NCBI GenBank assembly: GCA_026261815.1
Contig: JAMPIT010000848.1
Location: 1,240,001-1,304,000, forward strand
Source: Monarcha castaneiventris obscurior
Taxonomy: Eukaryota > Chordata > Aves > Passeriformes > Monarchidae
Reading direction: 5' to 3'
DNA: 64,000 bases
Shown here one piece after another: positions 63,189-64,000 of the stretch. How positions within the stretch are numbered: the first letter of the stretch is position 1; every line of letters begins with the position of its first letter. The translations under genes were made by a program, and so were the position numbers. The notes under the pieces were generated by a model. That model ran no database searches. It saw nothing but the letters and a program-made list of their open reading frames with translations, and was not told the origin of the DNA.

Positions 63189-64000
63189 GTAAGAGCAAAT
63201 TTATTCCTTAAAAAGTGTCTTCCTTGCTTCTGCCTCTGCAAACCCTCAGTGTTCCTCTGGAAATGATGGCCTTTTAACAAGAATTGTTATTCTTGCCTGC
63301 TGCCTGCCTGAATTACGCTCTGAGAAGTAAATGGTGCCTTTCAGTGTGAGTTTCTCCAGAAGAGATGTCCATGTTCATTGGATTTGTAGTCCTTGCAGTA
63401 GAAAGGATATTTCAGGGTTTTCATAAACAATTATCACTTAAATTATCTTTGGTATAGCTCTATTAGCTGCAATAGATTTTTAGCTAAGGCGAATTAGACT
63501 TTCACATTTGTTTTGATGAGTTATTTACATTTAAATAGATTTAGAGCTACGAAGTTCATTTTGGTTCTTAAAAAAAAAGCTTCTTCAAGTTGTAGGTCTC
63601 ACAGAAATATTTCAATGACACAAATGTTAAAGTTTACTTTCTCTTTCTTACAATTCTATCAAGAGTTTCCACGCAACGGGAAGCCTCAGATTCTGATGTT
63701 TGTGCAGAAATAATGACTGGAGGTGCTCTCCTTGCTAGACACTTTGGTGCATTTGAACTGTGTAGATGCTGCTTTTCTTCTAGAGACAATCATGTTGTCA
63801 GAAATGTCATGTTTGCCCATAATGCAGGATTTGATTCTTTGAGAAATTTCCATCCAGAATGGATGCACCTTAGATCACACAAGCTCAGTTGTGCCATTGC
63901 TCAGCAGCACTGGGGGGGTCGCAGCAGGAACATCCCAAGAACCACTCACGTTCCCTTTGCTGCTGTGGCCGTCAGTCTTTGGAGTAACTGGTGTTGGCAT
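63189..64000. other. first intron of the next gene (inferred)
   Basis: No acceptor followed by a start codon and a signal peptide is seen up to the edge. Open frames are short. The sequence is probably intronic if the leader exon at 63,188 is real. Confidence 0.4.

Overview
The window looks like bird nuclear DNA. It carries at least seven fragments of the avian CR1 retroposon, ending in the usual (ATTCTRTGA)-type tails. It also holds a gene that reads as TENP, the egg-white BPI-fold protein known from birds, inside a cluster of BPI-fold (BPIFB/LPLUNC) genes with small, phase-conserved exons. All identifications come from reading the sequence and from memory of the families; no search was run.

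Layout. Positions 1-32,800 are gene-poor. I see CR1 fragments, an AT-rich palindromic patch (3.44-3.61 kb), one candidate last exon followed by two AATAAA signals (5.40-6.01 kb), and a CpG-rich patch followed by a well-spliced candidate exon (26.93-27.65 kb). From 32.85 kb the BPI-fold cluster begins. First is an intact 15-coding-exon gene of the BPIFB3/BPIFB4 type on + (TATA box at 32,850, CDS 33,564-43,592, polyA signal at 44,032). Next, tail to tail with it on -, is an intact 15-exon TENP gene (51,748-47,066). Next, on + again, is a BPIFB6-like gene that looks dead (55,609-59,914): exon 4 has an in-frame TGA, exons 8-10 are missing, and several splice sites are damaged, yet the final exons are still readable. 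At the right edge a TATA box and a spliced non-coding leader (63,117-63,188) mark the start of a further + strand gene, probably another cluster member, whose coding part lies outside.

The two intact genes share one plan: first coding exon of 109 bases ending in phase 1, exon 3 of 105, exon 7 of 92, exon 11 of 68, exon 13 of 64 and exon 14 of 77 bases. Both products are secreted two-domain BPI-fold proteins, a family that binds lipids and microbial surface molecules. The main biological points are the apparent loss of BPIFB6 in this lineage, the inverted TENP between + strand relatives, and a phase-neutral 30-base optional exon in TENP.
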